From the IMG/VR virus record IMGVR_UViG_3300022562_000313, positions 1-46,573 of that record: a stretch of 46,573 bases of DNA; one strand, 5' to 3'. This document shows positions 21,406 through 31,611 of this stretch, piece after piece (position 1 is the first letter of the stretch; each line of letters opens with the position of its first letter). Under the pieces are notes generated by a model. That model searched no databases, was not told the DNA's origin, and saw only the letters and a program-made list of their open reading frames with translations. The translations under genes and the position numbers were made by a program. Origin of the DNA: a virus.

Positions 21406-22458
21406 CTAGTTGTAACTGAGGACCCAAAGCTTGCCAGGGCCACCCGCTCCGCCGCTGCCCCCCGTCGAGGTTGCGGCACCTCCGCCGCCTCCCCCACCAC
21501 CGGGAGTACCACCAGCACCACCGACACCGCCCGTGGAACTGGCACCTCCTCCACCGCCTCCGCCGCCGGAACCACCGGAGTAGTAAGTGGAGTTGTTTCC
21601 TGCGCCACCCGCGTTAGCCCCGCCTGTAGCACCAGCCGTACCACCTGCGAGGTTCTCCTGAGTAGCGTTACCGCCCGCCGAACCGATTACTGCGGAGCCG
21701 GAGTTATCAGCAGCGCCATATCCGCCACCGCCAGGTGCGCCGTCAGCACCGTACTGCCCCGTGCTGAACGCTCCCTGCCAGTTGCCTCCTGCGCCATAGG
21801 CTGCACCTGTACCAGTAACCCCACCCGTGGCACTCGTGGTGCCCTGAGAGGAACCGCCCAGGTTTCCGCCTACTCCACCAGGGGCACGGAACTTCCCGGT
21901 GCCGAAGATGGTGTCGCTCCCGTTAGAGCCAGCCGCACCTGATCCCCCACCTGTTCCGCCCGAAGAGGGAACAGTCACAGACTCAGTTGCACTAAGATCG
22001 GAAGCTTTGAACCAGGCTCTAGAGATACAACCTCCGCCTCCACCGCCTCCGCCTTGGTGGTTGGTACCGACCGCTGCGACACCGCCGCCGCCACCGCCTC
22101 CACCTGCGCCTACGCCGATGACGAGAACCCACCCACAGTTAGCAGGCTTAGTCCAGGTCCCGTTAGCGGTGAAGGTATCAACCTGAATCAACCCACCAGC
22201 AGCAGGCGTAGCCCATGAACCGTCTCCTCTAAGGAAGGTGGTAGAACTTCCCGTGCCAGTCGGCCTGACCCAGGTAGAGCCATTCCAAATTGCAGCGTCA
22301 TTAGTCTGCACACCCGACGGCTTATTAACATACCCATCCAGGATGGTGTCAATAGCAGCCATGGCGTTATTGAACCCCACGCCGGATGGTTTATCCTGCG
22401 CTGTATTGAATGTAGGGATACCCTTAGCAGTAGGTGTCCCTGTTGCGTCAACTGCCAT
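21406..22458 (-). CDS. Glycine-rich tail fibre / adhesin
   Basis: The start at 22458 follows GGAGGATAA. The N-terminal 90 residues have repeated KPSGVxxN and WNGSTWVRP motifs of fibre attachment domains. A strand-rich segment with FTANGTWTKP follows (about 95-107), then some 240 residues very rich in glycine with runs up to eight, ending WVLSYN. Glycine-rich tips built from polyglycine II helices, as in phage S16 gp38, recognise host surfaces. A receptor-binding role is likely. The GC-rich Gly codons also create long spurious frames on the other strand. Confidence 0.75.
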   Translation of the reverse strand: MAVDATGTPTAKGIPTFNTAQDKPSGVGFNNAMAAIDTILDGYVNKPSGVQTNDAAIWNGSTWVRPTGTGSSTTFLRGDGSWATPAAGGLIQVDTFTANGTWTKPANCGWVLVIGVGAGGGGGGGGVAAVGTNHQGGGGGGGGCISRAWFKASDLSATESVTVPSSGGTGGGSGAAGSNGSDTIFGTGKFRAPGGVGGNLGGSSQGTTSATGGVTGTGAAYGAGGNWQGAFSTGQYGADGAPGGGGYGAADNSGSAVIGSAGGNATQENLAGGTAGATGGANAGGAGNNSTYYSGGSGGGGGGGGASSTGGVGGAGGTPGGGGGGGGAATSTGGSGGAGGPGKLWVLSYN

Positions 22459-25400
22459 TTATCCTCCCGGCCTTCCATAGACCGACTTTAGAAGTGCAAG
22501 CTTGAGGAGTTCGTAATCACTCATGCTTCTAGGATCAGGCTCAGGTAGCCTATCCTCGTCACGAAGTCCTCGGATCATGCGGTTCATCTGATCTGAGAAG
22601 AGAGCCTCCTGTACGTTAAGCATCTGCTCCTGATTAGGATTGAAGGCGGATACGCCTCCAAGCCAGGAGAGAAGCTCCAACGGAACAGGAGCATTGCCCT
22701 GCCTCTGCTTCTGTCTGATGTTAGACCGCTGGTTGAAAATAAGGTTGAGAAGTGGAACCTGCGATGCACCGTAGGATGCCCATGGCGATACCCCCGGTCC
22801 AGTCACGATCTCGTTGCCCACCCTACGCTCCGTCGGCCCGAAGTTCAGCAGGGAGGACAGGATAGGCGTGTTCCCCAAGACGGCTGCGATCTCACTACCG
22901 ACAGGGTTGCGAGGATGTTCGCCAGCAATAGGCCCACCCGTCCTGAGATTTGTATTAGATACAACTTCCCAAGGTACACGATAGATGGGGTTGATAAGCT
23001 CCATCCACTGATCGATGGGGAACTTAGCTCCACCTTCCTGCCCCGGAAGCCTCTCGGGAAGCAGCCTAAGATCAACGGCACCGATAGCCGGGTTGACGTA
23101 GCCCAACCCAGGCGTCTTAAAGGCGAACCCTTCCTTGAGGAAGTCAGGGAGAACCTCGCCCTGGCTGTCGCCCGCAGCCTGCTCGCCCTCCATGATCATC
23201 TTAGGAAAGGCAGCGTACCTACCAGGCTCGTTAGCCAGCGCAGCAATCTGGTAAGGGAGGTTCTTTCTGGTCCATGTATAGAACAGGGCAACCTTCTTAC
23301 CGAATCGAAGCTCCGAGGTCGTGAGGTCCTCGTAGTCGAAGTGCCTCAGCTTGACCCACTCAGCGGCTTCTGCGGCAGGCATACCCTGGCTACGCTTATA
23401 CAGGTAATGCCCAAGCCTCGTGCTGTTCTCGACAGCCGAGTTCATGTTGACCATGGCTTCCTGATAGGCGCGGAACGGATACGCTCCTGCGGCAGCGGCA
23501 TGACCGCCTACCCCTGCGCCCTCTCTAGGTTGCCAGCCTTCGGTCCAGAAGTGTCCCTTCTTTCGTGAGCCCCCCGAGGTAAGACGCCGCACCAAAGCAG
23601 CGTCCCCCTCGAAGAACCCGGCCAAGATTCCCAGGTCATAGGCTTCGTTCACAAGGTTTACGGAAGCTTGTTCCGCCTTAGTGAGAGCTTCACCACGGGC
23701 AGCCTTGTTTAGAGCCTGTGTTGCAGAACGCATCTGCATATGGCCCTTCATCCCCCAATGGATCGCTTTAACAGGACCCATCCCCGATAGCCACATGGCC
23801 CACATATCGGAGACGGTGTTCCTGATTCGATAGCCTGGGTTCCAGACCGTATAGAACATACGAAGCTGAGAGAGAAACTTGTCGTATCTCTGCAAGGTGA
23901 TCTGTGCGAACTCATCGTCCTGGAAGTCGATAAGCGCCTTCTCCATCCGGGCCAGCGGTTCCTTGATGTCCGGCTCAAGTCCGATCTTGGTCCACATGGT
24001 AGAGCCGTCAGGCATGGTGAAGGGCAGGCTGAGATGACCGCCCTCCCTAATGTCCTTGACTTCTTGTAGAAGCGCCCGGTTAGGATTGTCCAGCCCACGG
24101 GCAGCGTTATCCAACTTCTTCAAACTGCGTACATAATCTGTCGTAAGCTGGTCGTACTTCTTCAGGTGCCTCGCCCGAAGTTCGGGGTAGAGCTTCTTCG
24201 TAACACGATCCTTTGCACGCTTACGCAAATCCTTGACATACTTATCGAGGTCAGCCTGCGCCTTCTTCTTGGTGGCAGGGTACTTAGCCTTAGCTACACG
24301 ATTAGCCCTTGCCGCCAATCCCTTCCTCACGGAGGGGAGAGCCGTAAGTCGATCAAGCTCATCCTTGACCATCTGATTCTGCCCACCGAACAGCATACGG
24401 CCACGGTCACCCGCACTCATCTTCTCGTGAGTGACCCTCGCAGCCCACAGGTTGTCCCGGTTCCCTACGACCTCATCGATGTGGGTCTGTAGAGACTGCA
24501 TCTTATCGTAGTCGGGCAACTTCATAGGCTGGCCGAAGGTCTTGGTCACCGCATCGAACATCGTCGCATCGGCGTGCTTCTGACCAGCGGAGCGGGCACG
24601 GCCAAGCATACGATTGAGCGGGTCAAGCTCCTTCTCGCTGAATCCTTGCTCGACCATATCTGCACTTGTGCGTACAGATTTCTTTATCTTCTGATAAGGA
24701 GCCTCTGTAAGTACAGTTCTACCACCACGCCTACCGAGAATCTTAGGCTTGAATGGTTCGGGAACGTAGAGGTAACCCTTCTCCCTGGTGAGAGAGTAGC
24801 CCTTCTCATAGGGAATCTTGTAGGCCATATCCTGTTCCCACATATGCTTACCGAAACGGTAAACCACATTGCCCAGGAAGTTGGCCTCATCAGCCGAAAG
24901 CTCACCAGCCTTGACCGCGTTCTGAATCATGTCCGTGTTGAGATCACCGTATACACCCTTTTCCCAATCACGGTTAATAACTACATCAGCCTTGTTCGCA
25001 GCCCAATCGACAGCATGAATACGCTCTCCACGGGTAAGCAGCCCACGGCTACCAGGAACACGCTCAGCCTCTCGGATGACGTTAGAGTATGCCTCCTGTA
25101 GTCTGCGGGCACGGTGGCGCGTAGCCATCTTAGCCGCGTGCAGCGTCTTGTTCATGTAGTCAGGAAGGAACGTACCTCCCCCATGACGCGCCAACGCAGA
25201 GATGACCGGAATGTTCTTTTCCCCGATAGGCAGCTTGCGAGCATGGAAGAACGTAGGAGTCTTGACTTCGGGGAGGAAGGGAAGCTTGTAACGCACTCCG
25301 CCTTCCCATAGACCAGCCCTTCTAAGGTGGTCCTTAAACTCAGCGCGAGCCATAGCCTTCTGGCTGACCAGAGAGCCTTCAGCGAGCAGGTCTTTGGCTG

Positions 25401-26136
25401 CCGCTTCATCGACGTTCTTTGTTGCGAGGAGCCCTTCGGCCAAGCCCTTACGAGCAGCAAACTTCTCCAAGCTCGTGTCCAGTACATCAGCCGCCGTAGG
25501 CCCGTACACGTCCATGAACTGACGGGCATACTCAGCAGCCGATACATCGTCAGCAGCAGTCAGCATCTTGTTACTGATGCGCGTCAGGTCAACGGCCTGC
25601 TTAGACCCTAGCTTTGAAGCTGCCTTAGCAGCGGCACGACTGCCCTCCATGAAGCCGAGCTTTGCGCCTTGCTTGGCACCGACCGCTGCCCAACCCGGAG
25701 GCCCTGCGAATAGGCCCGCGTAGGTAGTCGGATCACCAAGCACGTCCAATGTGAACCCTGCAACTCCACGGGTAAAGTCATGCCCGGTCAGAATTCCTGA
25801 GTCACGGAGAACTTCACCGAATCCGACTTTAGACTTCCCGGCCAAGCCTGCGCCGTAAGCTGTAAGTGGGTTACTCCACGGTGTATTCTTGCTGTTGAGA
25901 AGCTCGTCCACCATAGAGGCTGATGCCCAGGTCGGACGCATGAGGATGTTGAAAACTCCACCGACGATGGACCCGGCACCCTTACCAGCACCCTTGATAA
26001 TGTCCCAAATGGTACTACCAAACCCGCCCTGTTGTCGGCGCTTTTGGAGTTCCATAAGAGTAAGGAGTTGGAGTACGGATGGACCCTGGGTACCAGAGGA
26101 CTGCCCGTATCCCGAGTAGCCGGAATAGGTCGGCAT
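22459..26136 (-). CDS. Very large virion protein, probable internal/ejection protein (1225 aa)
   Basis: ATG at 26136 follows GGAGGCTAATAG. The N-terminus is Gly/Ser-rich with a hydrophobic helix around GAGKGAGSIVGGVFNILMRP; the central 550-680 region is Lys/Arg-rich and helical; residues 760-1000 carry a conserved-looking stretch (LSQLRMFYTVWNPGYRIRNT, FGKKVALFYTWTRKNLPYQI). Similar segments appear in large polyvalent proteins of phages, often injected with DNA. In podoviruses the genes after the nozzle encode internal core or ejection proteins, and this fits that place and size. No catalytic motif is evident. Confidence 0.65.
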   Translation of the reverse strand: MPTYSGYSGYGQSSGTQGPSVLQLLTLMELQKRRQQGGFGSTIWDIIKGAGKGAGSIVGGVFNILMRPTWASASMVDELLNSKNTPWSNPLTAYGAGLAGKSKVGFGEVLRDSGILTGHDFTRGVAGFTLDVLGDPTTYAGLFAGPPGWAAVGAKQGAKLGFMEGSRAAAKAASKLGSKQAVDLTRISNKMLTAADDVSAAEYARQFMDVYGPTAADVLDTSLEKFAARKGLAEGLLATKNVDEAAAKDLLAEGSLVSQKAMARAEFKDHLRRAGLWEGGVRYKLPFLPEVKTPTFFHARKLPIGEKNIPVISALARHGGGTFLPDYMNKTLHAAKMATRHRARRLQEAYSNVIREAERVPGSRGLLTRGERIHAVDWAANKADVVINRDWEKGVYGDLNTDMIQNAVKAGELSADEANFLGNVVYRFGKHMWEQDMAYKIPYEKGYSLTREKGYLYVPEPFKPKILGRRGGRTVLTEAPYQKIKKSVRTSADMVEQGFSEKELDPLNRMLGRARSAGQKHADATMFDAVTKTFGQPMKLPDYDKMQSLQTHIDEVVGNRDNLWAARVTHEKMSAGDRGRMLFGGQNQMVKDELDRLTALPSVRKGLAARANRVAKAKYPATKKKAQADLDKYVKDLRKRAKDRVTKKLYPELRARHLKKYDQLTTDYVRSLKKLDNAARGLDNPNRALLQEVKDIREGGHLSLPFTMPDGSTMWTKIGLEPDIKEPLARMEKALIDFQDDEFAQITLQRYDKFLSQLRMFYTVWNPGYRIRNTVSDMWAMWLSGMGPVKAIHWGMKGHMQMRSATQALNKAARGEALTKAEQASVNLVNEAYDLGILAGFFEGDAALVRRLTSGGSRKKGHFWTEGWQPREGAGVGGHAAAAGAYPFRAYQEAMVNMNSAVENSTRLGHYLYKRSQGMPAAEAAEWVKLRHFDYEDLTTSELRFGKKVALFYTWTRKNLPYQIAALANEPGRYAAFPKMIMEGEQAAGDSQGEVLPDFLKEGFAFKTPGLGYVNPAIGAVDLRLLPERLPGQEGGAKFPIDQWMELINPIYRVPWEVVSNTNLRTGGPIAGEHPRNPVGSEIAAVLGNTPILSSLLNFGPTERRVGNEIVTGPGVSPWASYGASQVPLLNLIFNQRSNIRQKQRQGNAPVPLELLSWLGGVSAFNPNQEQMLNVQEALFSDQMNRMIRGLRDEDRLPEPDPRSMSDYELLKLALLKSVYGRPGG

Positions 26137-26139
26137 CTA

Positions 26140-27681
26140 TTAGCCTCCGATGATATCGAGCGGATTAACAGCAGCAGGCGGTTGTGCTGTGCGAATAGGA
26201 TTGTTCTTAAAGAAGTTCGGATATCTAGACGTATACTTAGGTCCGATACCCCTCATCATATTGATGACGACGTTGTGCATCTGAGCCTGATTTGTAAAGC
26301 CAATCTGAGTCAGGTAGTTCATAACAGTCTGATAGATTTGCTGTGGTGTAATCGTACCCTTGACAATGGCAGCCTTATTAGGTACAATGAATGTACGGTT
26401 AATAACACGCCGTAGCTCTGTCTCCTGGGCAGGCTGCATCTGAAGAGGCTCGTTAGTCTTAGCCTGATCCTGTGCAAGGGACTGAATGAACTGACGATCC
26501 TGCTGGCTGAGCTTCGCTCGTTCGAGTTCGAGGCCCGCTGCATCGGAAGCGATACCAGCGTTGGCCGTGTTCACGCCCGACGCGATCTGTGCGACCTGAC
26601 CAGGCAAGAGCGCCTGTGCGGTCATAAGATCAACGAGGTTGGCCTGAGCAGACAGCTTCTTATCCAGAGCGTCCAACTTATAGGCAGCCCTAGCCGTACC
26701 CTTTTGGGATCGGAGGTCAGAAAGCTGAGCCCGAGCGTCAGCAATCTGCTGTTGTAGACCCATGCTGTATCCATGCGCCTGATCGAGGGCAGACTGCGCG
26801 ATGATGCCCTGCATACTATTATCGAACGCTCCCTGATTTGCGCCGAGAGCGCCCATGAGTCCGGCCCACTCACTTCCGGCCTGCTGAATCATGCCCACAC
26901 CTGGGTTAGCCCCGCCGCCCATAGCGCCTGCAATGCCCGAAGCAATGTTCGCCATGTCAGCCGGGAACCCCTCATAGGCTGCGGTGTTAGCCGCTGCGTT
27001 CTGCATGTGTGCGCCGAGTACGGAAGCTGGATGCGGGTTCTGAGTCATGTCAGGATTGAACCCGTACCAGGAGAAGATTTGATTTCTACCCACAGGAATC
27101 TGACCCTGTAGATTTCCAATCATATTCTGCAAAGCACTCATCTGTGGATTGAACTGAAGATTAGCCGCAGCATTAGCGCCTCCGCCCATACCACCAATCA
27201 TGTTTTTATAAGCCATGATTTGCTTATTGATAGCCCGCATTTGTGCAGGGCTAATTCCTGCGTAGTTTGTCTGATACGCAGTCGGGTCTACTGATGGCAC
27301 GCTAGAATAGTCACCTCCTCCTACGGTCGAGGTAGCTACGCTACCACTACTGACGTTACTTGAACCCCCCTTGCCACCCTTCTTACCCTTTGCAGGGTTA
27401 TCGGCTGCCTTGTCCCGCGCAGCACGAGCCTGATCTTTGAGCCATTGAGAACGAACCGTTTGAGCCTTCTCGACTTTAGCGGTCAGGCTTTTAATCTGAC
27501 TATTAATCCTTGTGGTCTTTTGCTGTAGATTATAAACATTTTTATCGTTTGGTTTATAACCTCCCGCAGCAGCGATAGCAGAACGAGTGGCCGTCACAGC
27601 CTTGTCATAGTTAGCCTTAAGCTGCTTGAGCATAGACTGATGACGTGCTATCTGTGCGTCATATGGCGTTGATGTTTGCAT
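26140..27681 (-). CDS. Helical virion protein, probable internal/ejection protein (513 aa)
   Basis: The product is Ala/Gln/Asn-rich and mostly helical, with a coiled-coil N-terminus (residues 8-95), a Ser/Gly/Lys linker (KGKKGGKGGSSNVSSGS), a Gly/Ala/Met-rich centre and a second coiled coil (about 310-430). This composition is typical of podovirus internal virion proteins that form a conduit for DNA ejection. Start ATG at 27681 has only a weak ribosome binding site and depends on the upstream gene four bases away. Confidence 0.6.
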   Translation of the reverse strand: MQTSTPYDAQIARHQSMLKQLKANYDKAVTATRSAIAAAGGYKPNDKNVYNLQQKTTRINSQIKSLTAKVEKAQTVRSQWLKDQARAARDKAADNPAKGKKGGKGGSSNVSSGSVATSTVGGGDYSSVPSVDPTAYQTNYAGISPAQMRAINKQIMAYKNMIGGMGGGANAAANLQFNPQMSALQNMIGNLQGQIPVGRNQIFSWYGFNPDMTQNPHPASVLGAHMQNAAANTAAYEGFPADMANIASGIAGAMGGGANPGVGMIQQAGSEWAGLMGALGANQGAFDNSMQGIIAQSALDQAHGYSMGLQQQIADARAQLSDLRSQKGTARAAYKLDALDKKLSAQANLVDLMTAQALLPGQVAQIASGVNTANAGIASDAAGLELERAKLSQQDRQFIQSLAQDQAKTNEPLQMQPAQETELRRVINRTFIVPNKAAIVKGTITPQQIYQTVMNYLTQIGFTNQAQMHNVVINMMRGIGPKYTSRYPNFFKNNPIRTAQPPAAVNPLDIIGG

Positions 27682-27684
27682 TAT

Positions 27685-28593
27685 TTAGATCCCATACCTA
27701 GGAGTTCCATATCGATTCGTTCCTCGCTGCGGTTGCTTCTTCTGCTGCTGCCGCCTCTGATTGACCATGGCTGCGGCGAGTCCTCCGCCGAAACCTGCGA
27801 GGGGTTGGGCCTTAGCACCGCCCACACTAGACGCAGGATTGCCTGTACCAACGGTAGACGTGCCCGTTGTGTCGTTCTGATTAGTGTCTGGCCCATAGTA
27901 CGGTGAGCCAGCCTGTGCAGCAGCTAGACGTGCCCGGAGAACCTCAAGGTCGTAATTGTACTTACCCTGAGCCCACTCATCTCGGAGTCCCCCGAATCCC
28001 GCCACACTCTCCGATGCCATGGTTCCGCGTTGCAGTCCCACGTTATAGCCAACATCGTTTAGAATCTGACCGCCAAGACCCGAGCCATAGATACCTCGAT
28101 CCATGCCTTCCTGCTGCCCCATACTGTAGTCCTCTGCGTTCTGTCTGAACAACTGCTGGTACTGCCCGTAGAGGGACTGTGGATCAATCTCGAACTTGGA
28201 GGTTAGACCAGTTTCCTTATCTGTCTCAGTAGATTTCAACCCATAGTAATTCCTAAGTTGAACGTCCCTTTGCTTAAGCCTAGCCTGTGCATCCTGCCAA
28301 GCTTTAAGGGCGAGTGCCTGAGCCTGCAAGTAGCCGCTCGCATTGGGAATACCCCACTGACCTCCACTACTGCCGCCTGGTCCCCACTCGTAGCCAGGGA
28401 CGTTACCTCCGCCCTCATAGCCGGGAATAGGAGTCCACTCAGTAGACGTACCCTGCGGGGTGTTATACTTAATCATAATCCCCGGTACGCCGTTCTGATA
28501 GGTCACCGTCCCTTCCTGCATGATCATATGCGGGGCGTATCCCTGACGCTGCTGAGCGTAAGCCTGGGCTGCACTATTGACATCGTAGGCCAT
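27685..28593 (-). CDS. Virion-associated protein, Gln/Gly/Tyr-rich (302 aa)
   Basis: Start at 28593 behind AAGGTAAGC. Residues 60-95 are Gly/Pro/Trp-rich (GYEGGGNVPGYEWGPGG), residues 90-240 helical with many Gln and Tyr, and the C-terminus is disordered and basic (RRQQQKKQPQRG). No family is recognised. It lies in the block between nozzle and ejection proteins and is probably a minor structural or internal protein. Confidence 0.55.
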   Translation of the reverse strand: MAYDVNSAAQAYAQQRQGYAPHMIMQEGTVTYQNGVPGIMIKYNTPQGTSTEWTPIPGYEGGGNVPGYEWGPGGSSGGQWGIPNASGYLQAQALALKAWQDAQARLKQRDVQLRNYYGLKSTETDKETGLTSKFEIDPQSLYGQYQQLFRQNAEDYSMGQQEGMDRGIYGSGLGGQILNDVGYNVGLQRGTMASESVAGFGGLRDEWAQGKYNYDLEVLRARLAAAQAGSPYYGPDTNQNDTTGTSTVGTGNPASSVGGAKAQPLAGFGGGLAAAMVNQRRQQQKKQPQRGTNRYGTPRYGI

Positions 28594-28595
28594 GC

Positions 28596-28922
28596 TTACC
28601 TTGCCTTATAAGCTGGAATCACTAGCTGTGTTCCAGTCTCGTCTGTGATTTTAATGTACTTCGTTGGATTGGCTGGCAGAGCCGATGCGGAGCCAGCAGC
28701 ACCTACGGTCGTCTGCGACGGCTGCTCGAACACGAGGTTCCCATCGAGGAGTAGGTTGTCCGTAATAGTCACATTCTCATAGGTAGGATTAGGTGTAGCG
28801 ACATCCCGTGTCACATCCTGAATGAGACGAAGAAGGCGGTTGAGTGTCCAATCTTTGATTGACTCGCTATTGTCAATCCTGTCCTCCGGCCTTTCTCTCT
28901 GTGCTGGATAATGCTCTGACAT
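28596..28922 (-). CDS. Small virion-associated protein (108 aa)
   Basis: The frame from ATG 28922 encodes a charged helical N-terminus (residues 1-40) followed by beta-prone segments (YENVTITDNLLLDGNLVFEQ and KYIKITDETGTQLVIPAYKA). The pattern of a helical base and short strands resembles fibre-base or trimerising attachment domains. No ribosome binding site stands out; translation probably depends on the upstream nozzle gene two bases away. Confidence 0.55.
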   Translation of the reverse strand: MSEHYPAQRERPEDRIDNSESIKDWTLNRLLRLIQDVTRDVATPNPTYENVTITDNLLLDGNLVFEQPSQTTVGAAGSASALPANPTKYIKITDETGTQLVIPAYKAR

Positions 28923-28923
28923 A

Positions 28924-31611
28924 TTAGGCTACCAATCTCTGCTTTCTCATAAACTTGAACGCGATGTGTACGGGTCCAAGTACTGCTTCTGTGACAGCCG
29001 CCGAGTTCTGCCAAATACGAAAGCCTAGGAACTGATCGCGCTTGTGCAGCATGATCCTCTTAGGCTGGAAGATGGAACCGCTAAGGATATCCCACGTTGC
29101 GTTCTGAGCAGCCAACGAATCCCAGGTCGCGTAGTTGGTACCCGTAAGGGACCATGTAATAGTAGTAGCTGCGAAGGTGCCCGACATCGTAACCCCAGGG
29201 ACGTTGAGCCCGAGAGATACATCGATGTTCAAAGCGTCGCCACGAACAGTGTAGTACATCGCCATCGACTTGAAGTACTTAAGTCTTAGCGAGTCATCCA
29301 TGTTAAACCTTCTACTCTCAACATAGAGATCAGGTCCAGCCGTGTCCCCATCACATGCGAAGTCGTCGTTCCCGGTGAGGTCGAACAGATCGTCTGCATC
29401 GCAGACCAATCCGCTGGCATAGTCCTTATAGTTAGCAGCGGTAGACAAACGCCCGCCGTCAATATAGAAGGTAACCGACTGAGTGGATGTATGAGTAACC
29501 ACCTTGCAGATAGCCCAGGCTGCTAGTGCCGGAGCGGTTGCTGATAGCTTGGTGTGTACCCAAGAGCTAGCAACAGAAGTAATATTCTGTGTGCTGGTCG
29601 AGATAGATGTGCCTCCACTCTGGAACCACTCAATCTCCAACCGAAGGCTAGGCGTGCCCCCGGTCAGCGTCCACATACCGAACTCGTAGTCGGTGCCAGC
29701 CGTGACCGCTGCGCCACTACTATAGGCGGAAGCGGATACAGCCCCTTCCCCGGTTGCGCTGTTGTTAGTGACGACCTTACCCGAGTAAGAACCGAACCTA
29801 ACATTAGCTACGCCGGATTCCACTGTAAGAGTAGAACCTGTTGCGTTCCAGGTAGACGCAGTTCCCTGCTGATTGGTGTCAGCAATGAGGTCTGGTCCCT
29901 TGATTACGTCGAGCAGGTACCAAGTATTCCATCCTGAACTAGCGGGCAGAGGGGCAGAGCCTCTGAAGTTCAAGTTAGTAATGGTCCCTATAGCCCTAGT
30001 AACTAGGTTGATGACGATTCCGATACGGCTTTGAGAGACTGCCGTATCGCCCTTGATCGGCCCGAAATCAGGCGCACAGTTCTCGATGAAGAGGAAGTAG
30101 TGATCACGGTTGATCATAGACGTGATGCGATACTTCGTAGGATCGAAGGTACGCATGAGGTTCTGATACCAGCCGCCAAGCTTCTCCTCAGTGAGGGAGG
30201 TGACCTGTAGACCGTCGAAGAAGTTGATGTTGTCCTTACCAGCCCAAATCACTCCGCCTGCCCAAGCCTGTGCCGACATCCCACAAAGCGTGCCGTCATC
30301 GCTGATCTTACGCACGTTGAAGGTAGTCGGGCTCGTCCCGAATACTGCGGCGACCTCGTTCTCCTTCAGCACTACAAGTGAGTTGTAACAAGGGATGAGA
30401 GCCTGGATTGGTAGGTTAACCTGAGTACTAGATGCTACCTGGATATAATCTCCATCATAATCTGCAAGATCAAGCGCCTCGAAGTCCTCCGGGTCGGAGA
30501 ACCACAGACGATACGTTCCCTCCGCCGAGACAGCGTTGTTTGCATACCACTGACGCTCGGCGTATGTTGCGGTGATGAATCCCGGCTTGATCGGATATGT
30601 TGCTGAACTAGTCCATGTATCGAGGGACCAATCGCCGTCGATCTTGTAGGCTACAAATCTCTCGTTACTCATATCGATAGCTGCGTTAGCAGCGAGAGTG
30701 AGTGAGATATTCGTAGTTACCGAGGACACCTTACCGACGTATGTAAGATCGGCTGCCCTAAAGATAAGCCACACACCCGTTGCCAGATTCCAGTCACGGA
30801 ACTTAGTCTTACCACCCGTGACCGTGGTTGAGCTAGTAGTCGTGGTGATGTTCCCCTTGGCGATCCTGGGCATGATCCCACGCACCGAGGTAAGCTTATA
30901 GCTCTTGGCGGTGCCGGAACAGGTAAGCTTCTGCACTAGAGTTACCTGCGTATTGGAGTCCACCGTCCTTACCACACCGAGTAGCGTCTGTCCCGTAACT
31001 CCTGTGGGATCGTCTACGTTACCGAATAGGAACATACCGGGTACGATGTTCGTAGTCCAGGTAGTTCCAGAACCCGTGACCGTATAGTTCCCTCGGGTAA
31101 ACGTGATCGTGCCTGTGGTGTAGTCGTTCTTGTTTGCGCCATACCAGTAGCCCAACTTTTGTGTAGCACCAGCGTTGTAGTTCTCAGCACTACCAACAAG
31201 GACTCCTCCACCAATAGCCCCACCTAGCATAGCCTTCGTGTCTATGATATGATAAGGATAATTAGGCGGGAAAGATGTAAACCCCGCGTTCCATGGATAA
31301 GAGGTGGCGATGGATAGGCCGTCGTCAGACACAACATCCAGAGTTCCTGTAGTGTCGCCATGTCTCCCGGAGAAGATGGCTGCCCTAAGGTTTGCGTCAG
31401 GGTCCAGGACGGTCACAACACCATGGATGGGAACGTCCCACTCGTAATACCCTGTGATCTGCTGGACGGGGCCTCTACGTCGCATAAGCCCAGGCTCATC
31501 CAACAGGACATCCTGCATGTACCGAACCTCCTCAGGGTCCAACTCCTGAGGCGGTCTGTTTAGATTCATACCCGCAGGAAACCCATTGTAGGTTTCGGTA
31601 GTAATTGGCAT
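28924..31611 (-). CDS. Podovirus tail nozzle (beta-propeller type) with carbohydrate-binding-like insertion
   Basis: I start at the ATG at 31611, whose A is the last base of the adaptor stop (TAATG), not the ATG 15 bases earlier. The 895-residue protein opens with FPAGMNLNRPPQELDPEEVR and GLMRRRGP, a signature I associate with P22 gp10/T7 gp12-like nozzle proteins, and is beta-rich throughout (FFDGLQVTSLTEEKLGGWYQ). Residues about 570-725 look like a jelly-roll carbohydrate-binding module. It should form the hexameric tail nozzle below the adaptor ring and may contribute to surface binding. Confidence 0.72.
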   Translation of the reverse strand: MPITTETYNGFPAGMNLNRPPQELDPEEVRYMQDVLLDEPGLMRRRGPVQQITGYYEWDVPIHGVVTVLDPDANLRAAIFSGRHGDTTGTLDVVSDDGLSIATSYPWNAGFTSFPPNYPYHIIDTKAMLGGAIGGGVLVGSAENYNAGATQKLGYWYGANKNDYTTGTITFTRGNYTVTGSGTTWTTNIVPGMFLFGNVDDPTGVTGQTLLGVVRTVDSNTQVTLVQKLTCSGTAKSYKLTSVRGIMPRIAKGNITTTTSSTTVTGGKTKFRDWNLATGVWLIFRAADLTYVGKVSSVTTNISLTLAANAAIDMSNERFVAYKIDGDWSLDTWTSSATYPIKPGFITATYAERQWYANNAVSAEGTYRLWFSDPEDFEALDLADYDGDYIQVASSTQVNLPIQALIPCYNSLVVLKENEVAAVFGTSPTTFNVRKISDDGTLCGMSAQAWAGGVIWAGKDNINFFDGLQVTSLTEEKLGGWYQNLMRTFDPTKYRITSMINRDHYFLFIENCAPDFGPIKGDTAVSQSRIGIVINLVTRAIGTITNLNFRGSAPLPASSGWNTWYLLDVIKGPDLIADTNQQGTASTWNATGSTLTVESGVANVRFGSYSGKVVTNNSATGEGAVSASAYSSGAAVTAGTDYEFGMWTLTGGTPSLRLEIEWFQSGGTSISTSTQNITSVASSWVHTKLSATAPALAAWAICKVVTHTSTQSVTFYIDGGRLSTAANYKDYASGLVCDADDLFDLTGNDDFACDGDTAGPDLYVESRRFNMDDSLRLKYFKSMAMYYTVRGDALNIDVSLGLNVPGVTMSGTFAATTITWSLTGTNYATWDSLAAQNATWDILSGSIFQPKRIMLHKRDQFLGFRIWQNSAAVTEAVLGPVHIAFKFMRKQRLVA

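Noticed and set aside
21283-21942. 219-codon plus-strand frame opposite the glycine-rich fibre
   Set aside because: Produced by GC-rich glycine codons on the minus strand; low-complexity Ala/Ser/Thr/Arg product without start signal.
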